From Salinicoccus sp. RF5 (GTDB taxonomy: Bacteria; Bacillota; Bacilli; Staphylococcales; Salinicoccaceae), in assembly GCF_020786625.1 (NCBI RefSeq), contig NZ_JAJGRC010000001.1, positions 62,001 to 126,000 on the forward strand: a stretch of DNA of 64,000 bases, written 5' to 3'. Of the stretch, positions 56,073 to 64,000 are shown piece after piece. The notes beneath the pieces were generated by a model. It was not told the DNA's origin. It ran no database searches and saw nothing but the letters and a program-made list of their open reading frames with translations. Every line of letters starts with the position of its first letter. The stretch's first letter is position 1. The translations under genes and the position numbers were made by a program.

Positions 56073-56081
56073 TGGTATAAT
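56073..56081 (+). promoter_or_regulatory. Putative extended -10 promoter of the DUF418 gene
   Basis: TGGTATAAT at 56073-56081. No -35 box at normal spacing. Confidence 0.4.
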
Positions 56082-56115
56082 TCAGTAAAGAATTCCATAA
56101 TCCAGGAGGTATGCT

Positions 56116-57306
56116 ATGCAACACGACTATTCGCCTGTGCAGTCATCAACCAGGGTGTTCGAAATTGATGCGGTACGGGGCTTTGCACTTTTTGGCATAT
56201 TGATGATGAATATCATGAGTTTTGCCGGCCCACATATGGAAGATCAACTGACGATGAATACGAGTGATATCTATTCCGGTACCAATTCAATCGTCATATT
56301 TCTGATCAATACGCTTGTAACTTCCAATTTCTATACGATGTTTTCCTTCCTTTTTGGGCTCGGCTTCTACATCTTCCTATCCCGGGCCGAAAAGAAATCA
56401 GGGTCTACATATCTATTATTCATTCGCAGGATGATCATCCTGCTTGTCATCGGCATCATTCATGCTGTATTCATCTGGTATGGTGATATCCTTACCGTCT
56501 ATGCAATCACAGGACTGCTGCTTATTTTCTTCTATCGTCTGCCTCCGAAGTTCAACCTTGCCATCTCGTTTGTGATTCTTCTGCTCGGCACTGTATTCGT
56601 ACTGCTGCTCACGCTTCTGATGTTTTCAATACGGGATGTCGACATGGGTGCACTTCCTGCCTCTGGTTACGGTGTGGATATGATGGCCGCAGCTGCGGGG
56701 TCCTATGGTGAGATCATTTCACTGAATATATCCATATTCGGACTGATGATGACGAATAATATAGTGATGGTGCCACTTGTACTCGCCATTTTCCTCATCG
56801 GTCTTTATGCCGGGCAGAAAGGCTATTTCGAAAGACTGTCTTCCATCCGTGGAATGCTGTGGAAAGTAGTTGTTTTGGGCATCGGCATCGGTCTGCCGAT
56901 AAAACTGGCTACCGGATATGGGATGACATACGGTATGGATGACCCTGTATGGTCTATTGCCACGATGCTCGCATATACAGCAGGGGGACCATTGATGTCA
57001 CTTGGATACATCGCACTCCTCCTTCTTATACTCGGACGTTTTGAAGGGCTCACCAGGCTGCTTCAGCCGGTGGGGCAGATGGCATTGACGAACTATATCA
57101 TGCAGAGCGTACTCATGATCGTCCTGTTTTTCGGGTTCGACCTCTTCAATACGATCGGGGCGGTATGGTTCCCTCTGATTGTACTTGCAACATTCATGCT
57201 GCAGATTGTTCTCAGCCACATATGGATGAAGGCATTCAGCTATGGTCCACTCGAGTGGATCTGGCGCATACTGACATATGGCAGAATATTGCCGATAAAA
57301 AAATAA
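56116..57306 (+). CDS. DUF418 (YeiB-like) membrane protein
   Basis: 396 residues with about 10 helices. The N-terminal EIDAVRGFALFGILMMNIMSF is the family hallmark, and the C-terminal DUF418 part carries GPLEWIWRILTYG. Function unknown; proposed as transporters or acyltransferase-like relatives. AGGAGG lies 9 bases before ATG 56116. It is monocistronic, with a hairpin at its end. Confidence 0.88.
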   Translation: MQHDYSPVQSSTRVFEIDAVRGFALFGILMMNIMSFAGPHMEDQLTMNTSDIYSGTNSIVIFLINTLVTSNFYTMFSFLFGLGFYIFLSRAEKKSGSTYLLFIRRMIILLVIGIIHAVFIWYGDILTVYAITGLLLIFFYRLPPKFNLAISFVILLLGTVFVLLLTLLMFSIRDVDMGALPASGYGVDMMAAAAGSYGEIISLNISIFGLMMTNNIVMVPLVLAIFLIGLYAGQKGYFERLSSIRGMLWKVVVLGIGIGLPIKLATGYGMTYGMDDPVWSIATMLAYTAGGPLMSLGYIALLLLILGRFEGLTRLLQPVGQMALTNYIMQSVLMIVLFFGFDLFNTIGAVWFPLIVLATFMLQIVLSHIWMKAFSYGPLEWIWRILTYGRILPIKK

Positions 57307-57330
57307 GACCCATCGGGTCTTATTTTTTTA
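57297..57330. terminator. Bidirectional terminator
   Basis: AAAAAATAAGACCC and GGGTCTTATTTTTT with a 3-base loop, at the shared end of two convergent genes. Confidence 0.8.
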
Positions 57331-57859
57331 CTTCCCTGAACAGCCGGTCGAGACTCGGCTCATCGGATTGATTGCTGATGACTGAAATGCTGCCATCGGT
57401 CTCAAGGACGACCGCCATGACTTCCGACATGTCATCCTTGCCGCTTGAGCGGGCTGCCTGCCTGATTTCAATTTCCAGCACCCGTTCCTTCTTCATGTTC
57501 TGTGTCAGGAATTCCCCATTGTAATAGAGGAGGGCGGGCTGTGATTTGATCAGGCTGCTGAAGGCCTGGCTCTTTACAGAGAGTTTGGTGAAGATGTACT
57601 GCATGATGACAAGCACAAGGAATGCAGTGAGTCCCTGGGCAATTGTAATGTCCTTGCTCGTGATGATGCTGGCAAGGATGGAACCGAGTGCGATCGTCAC
57701 GATGAAGTCAAAGGCGTTCATCTTGGTCAGGGTCCGCTTGCCGCTCACCCGGAGGATGAGCACGAGTGAGAGGTAGGCCATGATGCCCACCAGTACCGTC
57801 CGGATGATGACCTCAAAGTCATTGAATATGATCTTATCGAATTCGAGGATGATATCCAC
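57320..57859 (-). CDS. DUF421 (YetF-like) membrane protein
   Basis: 179 residues. Three N-terminal helices (about 15-35, 48-68, 72-92) and a conserved cytoplasmic C-terminal domain (QPALLYYNGEFLTQNMKKERV) mark DUF421. The start is uncertain: GTG 57859 is the only good in-frame candidate, but GGGAGG directly abuts it; an alternative would truncate the protein at Met27. The gene lies 10 bases after the C45 gene and probably shares its transcript. Confidence 0.83.
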   Translation of the reverse strand: MDIILEFDKIIFNDFEVIIRTVLVGIMAYLSLVLILRVSGKRTLTKMNAFDFIVTIALGSILASIITSKDITIAQGLTAFLVLVIMQYIFTKLSVKSQAFSSLIKSQPALLYYNGEFLTQNMKKERVLEIEIRQAARSSGKDDMSEVMAVVLETDGSISVISNQSDEPSLDRLFREVKK

Positions 57860-57869
57860 CTCCCTGGAA

Positions 57870-58922
57870 TTAGATTCTGGTTTTCAACTGCCAGTCGGCG
57901 CTCGTGAAGCTGAGGTCCGTATCGATTTTCCCGTCGAGCTTTGTCTCTGTGATGTCTGTGCCATCCAGCCATGCTGCAAACTCAAATTCATGCATGCGTC
58001 CCTCTCCGCCAAGACGGATACCGGTCTTCAAGTTCTTCCGGTCATATATGGATGTATGGATGGTGCCGGCCCAGCTTTTGTAGTTATCCACGAAAAGGCC
58101 GTATGCCGGCTCGGTGAAGCGTGTGAGGAGTTCTTCCCTTGAGGTTGAATGTATGTCCTGCAGTATATCAAGGCGCTCCTTCGAATCGACGAGGTACCTC
58201 CGATTTTCATGCGCCAGCTTTTCATAGTGGTTGGTGCAGATCTGCGCTTCACGGAATTCCATGCCGCGTGCTGAAGTTTCCGCAATGAAGGAATGATTCC
58301 CCCTGTCCTGGATGATGTAGCTGAAGCCGCCGCGATGGGGGAGTTCCTTAAGCAATGCAGCCGCTTCGTCCGCCGTCCTGCACAATTCTAGGATGAAGCG
58401 GCCGATGATGAAGCACGTGAACCCATCGAATGGCTGTTTCCTGTTCATGAAATTGTAGGCCATGACGAGGCCATGTTCATTCATGCCGTCCATTCTCCCC
58501 GTTACCCTAGATGCGGGTCCGATATGCGCATATCCATGCTCGGGCTGGAAGAGTTTATACATTCCATCATAAGTGTTGGGATGATAGTCATAGTTCCTGA
58601 TGAATACATCGTCATCCATGTAGACGCTGCATCCGTTATCCCGCGGTGATATCCTGTAGTGGGCAAGATTGAGGAGGACTTCGCGGTCTGTGATTTCAAG
58701 GGATTCCTGAAGACCCATTATCTCTTCCCAGATATGGGGGGCGAAATGCATATAGAGCTGCTTTGTTTCATCGTAGTCGAGGTCGAACTTCGGCCGGCGT
58801 TTTATCCACTCGTAGTTCCTGTTCTGCATATAGTGGGTCTGCTTCAGCCACTCAGCCTGCTGCACCCCATAGTCGAAATGAGTGCCTCTGAAGGGCTGGA
58901 CGGCCGCGCTTATCTTCTGCAT
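57870..58922 (-). CDS. C45-family autoproteolytic acyltransferase/hydrolase-like protein
   Basis: 350 residues of the Ntn-hydrolase type related to penicillin acyltransferase (C45). The expected nucleophile is Cys98 in DNGCSVYM, which would be exposed by self-cleavage before it; supporting residues may include Arg in FIRNYDYH and GRMDGMNEHGLVMAYN. The substrate, probably an N-acyl compound, is unknown. It starts with GGAGC 12 bases upstream of ATG and seems first in a transcript with the DUF421 gene. Confidence 0.82.
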   Translation of the reverse strand: MQKISAAVQPFRGTHFDYGVQQAEWLKQTHYMQNRNYEWIKRRPKFDLDYDETKQLYMHFAPHIWEEIMGLQESLEITDREVLLNLAHYRISPRDNGCSVYMDDDVFIRNYDYHPNTYDGMYKLFQPEHGYAHIGPASRVTGRMDGMNEHGLVMAYNFMNRKQPFDGFTCFIIGRFILELCRTADEAAALLKELPHRGGFSYIIQDRGNHSFIAETSARGMEFREAQICTNHYEKLAHENRRYLVDSKERLDILQDIHSTSREELLTRFTEPAYGLFVDNYKSWAGTIHTSIYDRKNLKTGIRLGGEGRMHEFEFAAWLDGTDITETKLDGKIDTDLSFTSADWQLKTRI

Positions 58923-58937
58923 ACGATCAATGCTCCT

Positions 58938-59528
58938 TTATCCATTATGCTCTTCCTGTCTGCTTTCTTTATAAGTAGGCACGTTATATGTGTGCACATG
59001 CCATTCGGAATCGATGAATTCGATGTGGCTCAGGCTGCAGTTGTCGAGCTTAGTCCTGAGCATATCGATTTCATCGCTGAACAGTGCAAGTATGGACTTG
59101 ATCGTCCGGGAGTGTGCAGTGAGCAGCACATACTGACCCTCGAACTGTTCATGGATATGTTTTATGGCTTTCTCAGCACGGGCGGACAATGCTGAAAATG
59201 TTTCAGCACCGGGAAGTTCGCCATTTGGATACTTTTCGATGATATGGTCGATGTGGCTCCCTTCAAGCGTGCCGAAGTGCTGTTCTTTCAATTCCTCCAT
59301 CGTATGGATCGGAAGGTGATGGTGCTGGTTTATGATTTCCGCTGTGCGGTAGGCGCGGCCGAGCGGACTTGAAACGATCGTGTCGAAGGGTTCCTCCTTT
59401 AATTCTTCAGCGGCACACTGCGCCTGATATTCCCCTTCAGCATTCAAGGGGATGTCTGAAGAACCCTGGAGTTTCCTCAGATGGTTATATTCCGTGAGGC
59501 CGTGCCTCACTAGGCAGATTCTGGTCAT
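58938..59528 (-). CDS. Histidine phosphatase (phosphoglycerate-mutase-like)
   Basis: 196 residues from ATG 59528; GAGGTG lies upstream, inside a second ATG at 59540. The RHG motif is in CLVRHGLTEYN, the second histidine is in TAHSRT, and SSPLGRAYRTAE is the phosphate-pocket region. This is a cofactor-independent type small phosphatase, possibly of sugars or nucleotides; no substrate is clear. It lies upstream of the C45 gene on the same strand. Confidence 0.9.
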   Translation of the reverse strand: MTRICLVRHGLTEYNHLRKLQGSSDIPLNAEGEYQAQCAAEELKEEPFDTIVSSPLGRAYRTAEIINQHHHLPIHTMEELKEQHFGTLEGSHIDHIIEKYPNGELPGAETFSALSARAEKAIKHIHEQFEGQYVLLTAHSRTIKSILALFSDEIDMLRTKLDNCSLSHIEFIDSEWHVHTYNVPTYKESRQEEHNG

Positions 59529-59644
59529 GGTACACCTCATTATTATTTTACATATATGATAACATGAGAATGAAATGATAGGTGAACGAAGGAACTTTTG
59601 TTAAAATGGAACATAAGAGTGGAAAGTAATGGAGGGTATGGACA

Positions 59645-60367
59645 TTGAAGAGAAGGATGGCGGTCATCGCCGATATACATGGCAACTATGATGCGTTGTC
59701 AGAGGTGATGAAGGATATGGAAAAGTTCGATATTGATGCGGTCTACTGTCTGGGGGACATCGTTTCGCTGGGCCACCAGACCAATGAAGTTCTGGAACTG
59801 CTTACGGGGCTTCCGAACCTCACAATCATCCGCGGCAACCACGATGAAGAGGTATTGAAGGCTTTCCGGCACATACCTTCCGAAGTCACCGGTCCCGAGC
59901 ATGATCACCACGTGTGGGTGGCAGAGCATCTGGATCCGGTGTATGAACAGTACCTCGCAACGCTTCCCCTCACACACACGCGGGAAAAGGGAGGCAGACA
60001 GATCCTGCTTACACATTACCATCTGGAATCGGACGATACATATAGTGCGATTGACCCTGCACCATCTGTGGAGAGCCTGGCGTCCATCTACGGGGGCAGG
60101 GGGCATGACATCGTCCTTTTCGGCCATGATCATATGAGACACCATTTCGAACATGGCCATCAGCTATTCCTGAATCCAGGAGCGCTTGGGGTCACGCCCA
60201 AAGCCTATGCCCCCTACATGATCATCGAAATCGAGGATGACGGCGCGGTGCACATCACCCATAGGAACATCCATTACGACCGCAGTGCCTTCATTGATGG
60301 ACTCAGGAAAGAAAATCCACCAGCGCTTGATTTCATATTGAATGTACTGCTTAAGGAAAGGAGGTAG
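59645..60367 (+). CDS. Calcineurin-like metallophosphoesterase
   Basis: 240 residues from TTG 59645 after GGAGGG. All metal motifs are present: DIHGN, GDIVSLG, GNHDE, HYH and GHDH. It belongs to the YfcE/YvnB-like small phosphoesterases; physiological substrate unknown. It is translationally close to the GNAT gene (3 bases between). Confidence 0.88.
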   Translation: MKRRMAVIADIHGNYDALSEVMKDMEKFDIDAVYCLGDIVSLGHQTNEVLELLTGLPNLTIIRGNHDEEVLKAFRHIPSEVTGPEHDHHVWVAEHLDPVYEQYLATLPLTHTREKGGRQILLTHYHLESDDTYSAIDPAPSVESLASIYGGRGHDIVLFGHDHMRHHFEHGHQLFLNPGALGVTPKAYAPYMIIEIEDDGAVHITHRNIHYDRSAFIDGLRKENPPALDFILNVLLKERR

Positions 60368-60370
60368 AGT

Positions 60371-60865
60371 ATGGAAATCCGTGCGATAGAAATGCGGGAT
60401 ATTGAACAGTTCCTGAACCTGCTTGTGACATTGGAGGAGAACAGCAAAGATGACCTGTACGAAGATCAGCCGCTCAACATTTCAAATACCGAGACGCTGC
60501 TCTCTTCAGTGCTGCAGAACGCAAAACGTCAGATCTTCGTCGCCAAAGACAGCCAGGGGATTGTAGGGTACATCAGCCTGGCGGGGAACCATAATGAAAT
60601 GACGGCGCACCGGGCCAACGTGTCACTGGGGGTACTCCAGACGGACCAGCAGAACAGCATTGGCAGGAACCTGTTGAATGCAGCCATCCACTGGGCGGAA
60701 GAGAACCGGATCCACCGCCTTGAGCTTTCCATACGGGATGATTTTGCAGAAGAAATCGAGCTGTATAAAGCACTTGGCTTCAAGGAGGAGGGTGAGCGGG
60801 TCGATGCGCTGTTCATAGATGGAGAATACAGGAACGAAATATACCTTTACAGACTGATCAATTGA
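60371..60865 (+). CDS. GNAT acetyltransferase
   Basis: 164 residues. GNAT features: a strand ending FVAKDSQGIVGYISL, then a motif A resembling GVLQTDQQNSIGRNLLNAAI, and YKALGFKEEGE near the C-terminus, the usual last signature. Acetyl-acceptor is unknown. GGAGGTAG, overlapping the stop of the metallophosphoesterase, is its ribosome site. Confidence 0.82.
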   Translation: MEIRAIEMRDIEQFLNLLVTLEENSKDDLYEDQPLNISNTETLLSSVLQNAKRQIFVAKDSQGIVGYISLAGNHNEMTAHRANVSLGVLQTDQQNSIGRNLLNAAIHWAEENRIHRLELSIRDDFAEEIELYKALGFKEEGERVDALFIDGEYRNEIYLYRLIN

Positions 60866-60882
60866 AATGATGGGGGAGACAC

Positions 60883-61803
60883 ATGAATCTGCAGAGCTTT
60901 TATATTGGTGAAAAACATGCTGAAGTGACGATGATGCTTGGGGAAAGTACAGTACATGAGAAGGAGGGCAGGCCGGCAGTTGTCATCTGCCCGGGCGGGA
61001 GCTATATGTATGTATCCGAAAGGGAAGCGGAACCCGTCGGGTATGAGTTTCTGGCGAAAGGCTATCATGTATTCATACTCAGGTATTCCACAATCGGTTC
61101 GGCCATGCGCAGGGAGGGCAGACAGACCAATAGGGATGAACTGTATCAGATAGCATCCATGGTGGAGCAGGACGAAGTACTCGGATCGGAATTCCCGGGG
61201 CCCCTTGTGGAACTGGCGCAGACGATCACCTTCATCCGGGAAAACTGCCATGAATTCAATGTGAATCCGGATCAGATCGGCACAGTCGGATTCTCTGCGG
61301 GTGGCCATCTGGCTGCAAGCCTCGGTGTCCACTGGAATTCCGATTGGTTGAGCAGCCTTACAGGACAGGAACCGAGATGGTACCGTCCGAACTTCCAGGT
61401 GCTGGCCTATCCGATACTGGATTATATGCTGAACAGGGATATAGCCGAGGAACGCGGCATCGGGGACCCGAAGTACATGACGACCGCTTCAAGGATGGTA
61501 TTCGGCCACGCTGCGGAAGACGAAACCATCGATCGTGCCGGTCTCAAGGCCCATGTGTCGAAAGATACTCCGCCGACCTTCATCTGGCACACCGTTGAAG
61601 ACCGGCTGGTCTTTGTACAGAACGCCCTGGATTTTGCGAAGGCGCTCGAGAAATTTCAGGTGCCATGGGAGCTTCATACATTCAAGAGCGGCAGCCATGG
61701 TCTGAGTCTTGCCACAGAAGTGACCGGCAGGGAGGACGCACGTGCTTCCCAATGGACAGGCCTCATGTTCAGCTGGCTTGATGAAGTGCTGAACAAAAAT
61801 TAG
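60883..61803 (+). CDS. Alpha/beta hydrolase (BD-FAE/acetylesterase type)
   Basis: 306 residues. The oxyanion loop is HGG-like, reading PGGSYMYVSE, and the nucleophile elbow GFSAGGHLA is at 136-144 with Ser138; His in GSHGLSL near 268 completes the triad. Such enzymes deacetylate esters or peptidyl substrates; exact substrate unknown. Likely cotranscribed with the preceding GNAT (17 bases between). Confidence 0.85.
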   Translation: MNLQSFYIGEKHAEVTMMLGESTVHEKEGRPAVVICPGGSYMYVSEREAEPVGYEFLAKGYHVFILRYSTIGSAMRREGRQTNRDELYQIASMVEQDEVLGSEFPGPLVELAQTITFIRENCHEFNVNPDQIGTVGFSAGGHLAASLGVHWNSDWLSSLTGQEPRWYRPNFQVLAYPILDYMLNRDIAEERGIGDPKYMTTASRMVFGHAAEDETIDRAGLKAHVSKDTPPTFIWHTVEDRLVFVQNALDFAKALEKFQVPWELHTFKSGSHGLSLATEVTGREDARASQWTGLMFSWLDEVLNKN

Positions 61804-61827
61804 AGGACGCTGCTTTCAGCGTCCTCT
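61802..61827 (+). terminator. Hairpin after the alpha/beta hydrolase
   Basis: AGAGGACGCTG and CAGCGTCCTCT form a stem with a 4-base loop but no good T-tract; possible weak terminator. Confidence 0.5.
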
Positions 61828-62022
61828 GGTATAGTTGATCTTGAATTGTGTGAATGTTTCGGTATGCCCGGGGTAGATGAACTGTATGAATTTGTCATCT
61901 TCTGGAGTTGTTTCCTGAAGAATGTAGTCTGATTTATCAAATTCATTCACTTTATCATTCCGGATATACTTGAAATCCGTCCTGTCGTTCGTGCTGTCCT
62001 TAACCTTTACCAAGATTGCCAT
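61816..62022 (-). CDS. Small 68-residue protein of unknown function
   Basis: 68 residues from ATG 62022, for which GAGGAG lies 10 bases upstream. The frame continues far upstream but that part is antisense to the GNAT gene and not coding. The protein is polar, with Phe and Tyr in a soluble-looking pattern and a C-terminal TRGR. No family recognised. Confidence 0.65.
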   Translation of the reverse strand: MAILVKVKDSTNDRTDFKYIRNDKVNEFDKSDYILQETTPEDDKFIQFIYPGHTETFTQFKINYTRGR

Positions 62023-62112
62023 ATGCACCAACTCCTCACTATGTATATATCCACAGTGACATGGACTCAAACGTGACTTAGTGAGCATATTATAAATAAA
62101 AAGGATGATTTG

Positions 62113-62739
62113 ATGGATTTTAAAACACTGCATCTTGGAGACCTGCCTGAACTGCTTTCTCTCCAGAACATGGTATATGAAAGCCTTGAGGACAAGGAAG
62201 TCCTTCAGACGCTGACTGAAAGGGAGTTCAAGGAAATCATTGCACAAGGGTTCATAATCGGAGCCGTTGATGATGGACACCTCGTGGCTTCCAGGTCCAT
62301 GTATGTTCCGACACCCGATGAGGAGGAGCATCTGGCGGATGATGTAGGCATCAAAGATAAGGAAAGCGTCATATATTCCGAGATCAGCTTCATTGCACCG
62401 TCCCACCGGGGCAGGGGTCTGCAGACGAGCATGGGGAGGCACCTCATTGAAATGGTTCGGGCAGACGGCAGATTCCAGAATGTGCTTACGACAGTGATGC
62501 CTGAAAATGTACCGAGCCTGAAGGATAAATTCAGATTGGGCTTCAAAATAAGGGAGACTACATATAAGTACAATGGTAAAAAGCGTCATGTGATGCATCT
62601 CCATCTTTGGGAGCCATATGTCCGCTCGGGCGAAGCCAAAAGGATCCACTATAAGGATACCGATTGGATGCTTAAACATGGTGCGGATTATGTAGGCAAT
62701 GATTTCGATGGGGAGTATATATCCTATTACAGGAAATGA
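62113..62739 (+). CDS. GNAT family acetyltransferase
   Basis: 208 residues from ATG 62113, AAAGGATG upstream. Motif A is SEISFIAPSHRGRGLQTSMGRHLIEMV and the C-terminal half has RLGFKIRETTYKYNG. This looks like a small-molecule or protein acetyltransferase of the common GNAT type; acceptor unknown. It ends in a very strong hairpin. Confidence 0.85.
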   Translation: MDFKTLHLGDLPELLSLQNMVYESLEDKEVLQTLTEREFKEIIAQGFIIGAVDDGHLVASRSMYVPTPDEEEHLADDVGIKDKESVIYSEISFIAPSHRGRGLQTSMGRHLIEMVRADGRFQNVLTTVMPENVPSLKDKFRLGFKIRETTYKYNGKKRHVMHLHLWEPYVRSGEAKRIHYKDTDWMLKHGADYVGNDFDGEYISYYRK

Positions 62740-62780
62740 AAATATGAGGGACCGGCACTCTGCCGGTCCCTCATATTTGA
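62740..62780 (+). terminator. Terminator after the GNAT gene
   Basis: An 18-bp perfect stem with a 3-base loop starts at the stop codon, followed by TTGATT. Confidence 0.8.
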
Positions 62781-62812
62781 TTCCATGAATCTCCCCGTCT
62801 TCTATGGCTGAT

Positions 62813-62837
62813 GTTTCCATTTATCCAAAAAGGGTAG
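62813..62837 (+). promoter_or_regulatory. Possible SigB promoter of the SpoIIAA-like gene
   Basis: GTTTCC (62813-62818) and GGGTAG (62832-62837), 13 bases apart, 36 bases before the start codon. Confidence 0.45.
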
Positions 62838-62873
62838 CGGTCTATAAAAACACAATTCGTGAGAGGTGATAGT

Positions 62874-63230
62874 ATGATGAAACTTGAGGAAAGTGAATAT
62901 CCAAATGTAGTATATGTCGAAGTGGATGGGAAAGTGACTGAGGAGGACGCCGAGAAATCAGAAGCCTTCATCAATGAGCACTATGGAAATGAAAAGAAGC
63001 TCAACGCACTGGTCTATATTAAAGACATGGAAGGTGCAGATATTGGCGCCGTCCTGAAGGGCAGTGTTATTGATGTCAAGCACTGGGAACAATACGGGAA
63101 GTTTGCACTAATCGCGAATCCTGCCTGGATCGAAGGCGGCTCGACTGTCGCCGATCTCATGCCCAGTATAGAAGTGCGGCATTTCGATAAGGCTCAGATC
63201 GATGAGGCCTGGGAATGGCTTCAGGAGTAG
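62874..63230 (+). CDS. SpoIIAA-like (STAS) protein
   Basis: 118 residues from ATG 62874, preceded by GAGAGGTG. It fits the SpoIIAA_like/DUF3478 family: a small alpha/beta STAS-type fold with acidic N-terminus, and LVYIKDMEGADIGAVLKG in the middle. Relatives are found in halophiles and other environmental bacteria; a role in stress or lipid binding has been proposed but is unclear. The 3' end overlaps the convergent DUF2071 gene by 10 bases. Confidence 0.78.
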   Translation: MMKLEESEYPNVVYVEVDGKVTEEDAEKSEAFINEHYGNEKKLNALVYIKDMEGADIGAVLKGSVIDVKHWEQYGKFALIANPAWIEGGSTVADLMPSIEVRHFDKAQIDEAWEWLQE

Positions 63231-63973
63231 GGGGCAGGCACCCTGCTCTGCAGCGGCCAGAAGATGACATCGAGTGCTTCGACATAGTGTGCGAGCACCG
63301 GTTCGCCTTCAATATCGCCTGGCAAAAGTGAATTGATTCCGCCGATTTCATACACCGCAGAGGCACGGGCTGGCTTCCAGGGCAGATGGTGGATGCCGAC
63401 ATGGACGGCAGTATTGCCCACTGTATTGAAAAGGTAGTAGCGTTCCAGGAGCCAGTAGTCGAGTGTGGCAAGCATTGGTTCTGCAGGTTCTGAGATGGCT
63501 TTGTACTTCCCTTTGAAGTAGGCGGGTGAACCGTGCTGCCGGCGGCTTTGGTAATGGATCCACCCATTCTTTTCTGCCAATTTCATACGCGCTTTGTAAT
63601 AGGGCAGTGTCCCCATGCGGGCACCAATCACAGGAATGGTCTTTTCTGCATCCAGGCTGAAAAAATATATTCCGGGTATGTTTTTATACCTCACATACGT
63701 CCTGACATTGAGTTCAAGAAAATCGTCGAAGTATGGAAATGTCGGTAGGCCCCTAAACTGCATATCCCGTACCTGAAAGGGGAAGACGGAAAGCCAGGCA
63801 TAACCGTCATATATATCAAGCTCAAGCTCTTTCGGCACATGGGGTGCAAGTTCATCAGGATCTACCGGAATGTGCATGCATAATAGATTCTCCCACCGCT
63901 GGTACAGTGTCCAGGGGCCGTGGGGAAATGGTGCATTTCTGTGTTCCGTGAAGTTCATCAATTCCTGTTTCAT
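63221..63973 (-). CDS. yqjF: DUF2071 (YqjF-like) protein
   Basis: 250 residues, full length. Family blocks: WENLLCMHIPVDPDELAPHVPKEL, AWLSVFPF, YFFSLDAEKT and the C-terminal HYVEALDVIFWPLQ. YqjF-type proteins are soluble with an unknown ligand; a Bacillus homologue responds to aromatic nitro-compounds. The ATG at 63973 has GGAGGG upstream. Nothing further can be seen at the window edge. Confidence 0.85.
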   Translation of the reverse strand: MKQELMNFTEHRNAPFPHGPWTLYQRWENLLCMHIPVDPDELAPHVPKELELDIYDGYAWLSVFPFQVRDMQFRGLPTFPYFDDFLELNVRTYVRYKNIPGIYFFSLDAEKTIPVIGARMGTLPYYKARMKLAEKNGWIHYQSRRQHGSPAYFKGKYKAISEPAEPMLATLDYWLLERYYLFNTVGNTAVHVGIHHLPWKPARASAVYEIGGINSLLPGDIEGEPVLAHYVEALDVIFWPLQSRVPAPYS

Positions 63974-64000
63974 GATTTCCCTCCGTCCTTTTCTATCTGT

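Noticed and set aside
62040-62065. Possible further SigB promoter GTTTGA-N13-TGGATA on the minus strand before the 68-residue gene
   Set aside because: The -10 element lacks the essential first G and has two other mismatches.
61816-62820. 334-residue minus-strand frame
   Set aside because: Only its last 68 residues have a ribosome site; the rest is antisense to the GNAT gene.

Overview
The window is chromosomal core DNA from a low-to-mid G+C Gram-positive of the family Staphylococcaceae, most likely a salt-tolerant relative of Staphylococcus such as Salinicoccus (an inference from the roughly balanced base composition and protein resemblance, not from a marker gene). The order pckA / S-box-metK / leuS / murJ-rsuA / pepV-dat / ytmP-trmB / ytpQ-ytpR-ftsK-like-murC / ytxG-ytxH-aroA-ccpA / acuC-B-A / acsA / fhs / tyrS is the backbone I know from staphylococci and bacilli. 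I see no mobile element, CRISPR array, prophage, rRNA or tRNA.

Layout. 1-4.6 kb: end of an acyl-CoA ligase (probably menE), yidD, a Nudix hydrolase, pckA, and metK behind a SAM (S-box) riboswitch. 4.6-16.7 kb: a small acidic lipoprotein, a membrane NERD protein, a semialdehyde dehydrogenase, two fluoride channel genes, an FAD protein, proline dehydrogenase, a ytoA/ytpA-like pair, the tRNA wobble-modification pair ytqA-ytqB (mnmL-mnmM), an ABC exporter and ogt. 16.7-32 kb: leuS under a leucine T-box, an HI0933-type flavoprotein, murJ-rsuA, a stress-type repeat protein, pepV-dat, ytmP, trmB, a patB-type lyase, and a peptidase/PTS-like membrane pair. 31.7-39.5 kb: ytpQ, ytpR, an FtsK/SftA homologue whose motor looks dead, murC, the ytxG/ytxH pair, aroA and ccpA. 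39.5-51.5 kb: acetate metabolism (acuC-acuB-acuA divergent from acsA), fhs, a class A PBP, tyrS under a tyrosine T-box, and a LemA/TPM pair. 51.5-64 kb: a YjiH-type transporter, membrane dipeptidase, MFS transporter and assorted small enzymes.

Regulation is unusually readable. There are two T-boxes (CTC specifier for leuS, TAC for tyrS), one S-box, two good cre sites (in the ccpA leader and upstream of the yjiH-type gene), and a set of sequences fitting a SigB promoter (GTTT-N13-GGG). The SigB-like sites stand before the small acidic lipoprotein, the repeat protein at 23.2 kb, the ytxG/ytxH pair, the SpoIIAA-like protein at 62.9 kb and, more weakly, proline dehydrogenase. Together they suggest a salt, wall or desiccation stress regulon scattered through housekeeping genes.

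I did not find a convincing multi-gene undescribed system. The most interesting items are the FtsK/SftA-like protein with a destroyed Walker A motif and no gamma domain at the usual sftA position; the 11-residue-repeat (LEA-like) protein behind a near-consensus SigB site; a YtpA-position alpha/beta hydrolase whose nucleophile serine is glycine; and an unexplained intergenic segment before ytmP that may carry a small RNA.
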